Shown: positions 62,686 to 64,000 of the stretch, piece after piece | Layout: every line of letters starts with the position of its first letter | How positions within the stretch are numbered: the first letter of the stretch is position 1 | Source: Combretum micranthum | Taxonomy: Eukaryota > Streptophyta > Magnoliopsida > Myrtales > Combretaceae | Assembly (NCBI GenBank): GCA_024138025.1 | Contig: JAMXBD010000232.1 | Location: forward strand, 620,001-684,000 | Length of the DNA stretch: 64,000 nt | Direction: 5' to 3' | Notes under the pieces: model-generated | The model's database searches: none | Seen by the model: only the letters and a program-made list of their open reading frames with translations | What the model was told of the DNA's origin: nothing | Made by a program: the position numbers and the translations under genes

Positions 62686-62830
62686 AAGTCTGCATGACCG
62701 AGTGCATGGCCGTCTCGAGGCCGTGCAAGCATGAAAAAGTCACCCGAGACAAGGTTTTAAGCATTTTAAGGGCTGCACGGCTTGTGCATGGCCATGCATA
62801 AGTAGTGCACACTGGAACGACAAAAATTAC
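62686..62830 (-). repeat. Copy-specific palindromic cassette of family A copy A5
   Basis: TGCATGGCC / GGCCGTGCA phrases recur (62700-62800), forming short palindromes. The flanks GCGAAACAGGGGA (62674-62686) and GAATTCCTTTGT (62831-62842) match those of copies A3 and A1, but the phrase is different. Confidence 0.62.
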
Positions 62831-63840
62831 GAATTCCTTTGTTCTTGAAATCATTTTACACTTTTCAAAGTGTTTAAATTCATTCCAAATTCCCCAAAGC
62901 TTGTTATATGATCAATATAACATTCAAACAACATAAACTTCACATTCACCACATCAACATCTCAAACTTCATCAACCTCCATAACCACTATTCATCATCT
63001 TCTTCCTCCAACTCAACCCATATCAACTTCAACTCAACCAATTACAAAATAAACAGCACTTTCAACCCAATTCAACATCAATTCATCAATTACAGTGTAA
63101 ATTGCAAGTAAAAACAAAGAAAATAGAAATAGAAAACTTAGCTTTTTAACACAACATGCAATTTCTTCTCCCCTTTTGTTCTAATATATTCCTTCTTCTA
63201 GCTTCTCTCCTAGCTTTGATTTATCTTCTAGTTGCTTTGATCTTGAGTTTTGTTCAAGATTTGAAGAGAAGAAAGAAAGGAAGAAGGAAGGAGAGGAAAA
63301 GAAAAGGATCGGTTGAGGAAAATAAGAGAAAGGGAAAATGAAGGGAAGAGAGAGAGGCAGAGGAGAGGGTTATAAGAAAAAGGAGAAGGATAAAGGGTTA
63401 AAATTTAATATAAAGGAATACGTATAGGTTAGAGCTATCAGATCAAATATCTATAGTTCCAAGAGTAATTTAAAAGATTGTTTTAGAACCAATATGTTAG
63501 AATTAAGAACTTGTAATAGAACTTAATTTGAGAATTTATTTTAGATAAAAGATATTTAATTTGAGTTCGGTTTAAGAACTGATAATTTTTATCAAGCAAA
63601 TGAACTCAAATTTTATAAAGACTTAGGAATTAGTATTTAGGCTAAGAATCAAGAGTTTAGAATCCTCTAAACATTTCAATGACTTGTTTAGAGAATTTTA
63701 GAATTTCAAATCTCAAATTTCATTTAATTAATTACTAATCTAACTTGTCAACTTGTCTATTTATATCCTATGATTAATTTAATTCATTCAAATCTATCTA
63801 AACCTAATTTCTAATATATGTGAATGTTTGGGATATTTCA

Positions 63841-64000
63841 ATAATATTGGATTTTAATAATTGATTATGGGCTTAAATACTAAAAGAAGAATCTAATTTG
63901 ACTAAATAACTAAAAATGGGCTTAATTAGATAAAATTAACTTAAAAATAGAAACACAACCCTAGATCCAATAACATAATTTCTAGTCAACAAGGCCTAGT
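63841..64000. other. AT-rich flank of copy A5
   Basis: 160 bases of AT-rich sequence outside the repeat; no feature is recognised before the window ends. Confidence 0.4.

Larger units (their letters stand above)
60355..63840 (-). repeat. Family A long repeat, copy A5 (3.5 kb)
   Basis: On the minus strand it begins TGAAATATCCCAAACATTCA at 63840 and continues with a purine/pyrimidine-rich leader (63140-63370), an AT-rich middle, a cassette at 62686-62830, AGTTGTCGCTCCCCGG (plus, about 61459), CATTGCATCATGACAA, GTTGATATAGATAGACC, and the acceptor TTCTTTTTACAG (about 60926). A trinucleotide-expanded (GAT)n zone follows where the acidic exon lies in other copies. The inner end is near 60355. Possible TSD: ATAAT after 63840 and ATAAT before about 60355. 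It is the least truncated copy besides A3. Confidence 0.6.

Noticed and set aside
62908..63111. 67-codon Asn/His/Ser-rich frame
   Set aside because: Low-complexity CAAC/TCA-type sequence inside family A copy A5; no equivalent frame in other copies.
63156..63341. 61-codon plus frame with a hydrophobic start followed by Lys/Arg-rich sequence
   Set aside because: It lies antisense to the CT-rich leader of family A copy A5; composition alone explains it.
1..63840. The similar sequences at both window ends as the two LTRs of one giant element
   Set aside because: Both are in the same orientation, but the interval contains two ordinary plant genes, other retrotransposons and further copies in the opposite orientation. 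They are separate copies of a dispersed repeat.

Overview
The window looks like a plant nuclear chromosome segment, most likely from a eudicot. It is AT-rich, has GT-AG introns, carries plant LTR retrotransposons and MITE-like insertions, and contains two intron-bearing genes of recognisable plant families. No rRNA, tRNA, CRISPR or bacterial-type gene is visible. All names come from reading the sequence; no search was run.

Layout. (1) 1-13760 is almost entirely repeat. Three long copies of one non-coding-looking repeat (called family A here) lie at 1-2687 (minus), 5356-8077 (plus) and 8078-11618 (plus). A second LTR-like repeat (family B, minus) covers about 3440-5250, and a third repeat (minus) ends sharply at 13760. 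(2) 13761-20920 holds a minus-strand gene for an hnRNP-type RNA-binding protein with two RRMs and a glycine-rich tail (six coding exons, 20772 to 17981, 344 aa). Telo-box motifs sit in its leader. (3) 20921-24747 is AT-rich intergenic DNA with a pyrimidine tract. (4) 24748-34676 is a degenerate minus-strand Ty1/copia retrotransposon with both LTRs. Its reverse transcriptase is interrupted by a truncated SIRE-like copia element (26676-30150) that keeps one LTR, a primer-binding site and gag. (5) 34677-44000 is intergenic, with gypsy-LTR-like sequence, a 1.9-kb tandem duplication carrying a hAT-like insertion, and a 139-bp tandem duplication. (6) 44100-53000 holds a plus-strand gene of the GBF-interacting-protein-1-like family (GIP1_N / DUF1296). 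It has nine coding exons and two apparent reading-frame breaks, one in each of the last two exons. (7) 53000-57640 contains small duplications and MITE-like insertions. (8) 57640-63840 has two more family A copies, a truncated plus copy and a full-size minus copy.

The two genes share no pathway that can be read from sequence. From memory, the Arabidopsis counterparts (GIP1 and an RRM protein) may also be neighbours, which would make them a conserved pair pushed apart here by transposons.

The most interesting signal is family A. Its copies share a promoter-like 5' part with a splice donor, an intron-like middle with a copy-specific palindromic cassette between conserved flanks, a splice acceptor, and a short acidic terminal reading frame. 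In two copies that frame differs mostly at synonymous positions, which suggests a spliced, translated product in a repeat that otherwise looks non-coding.
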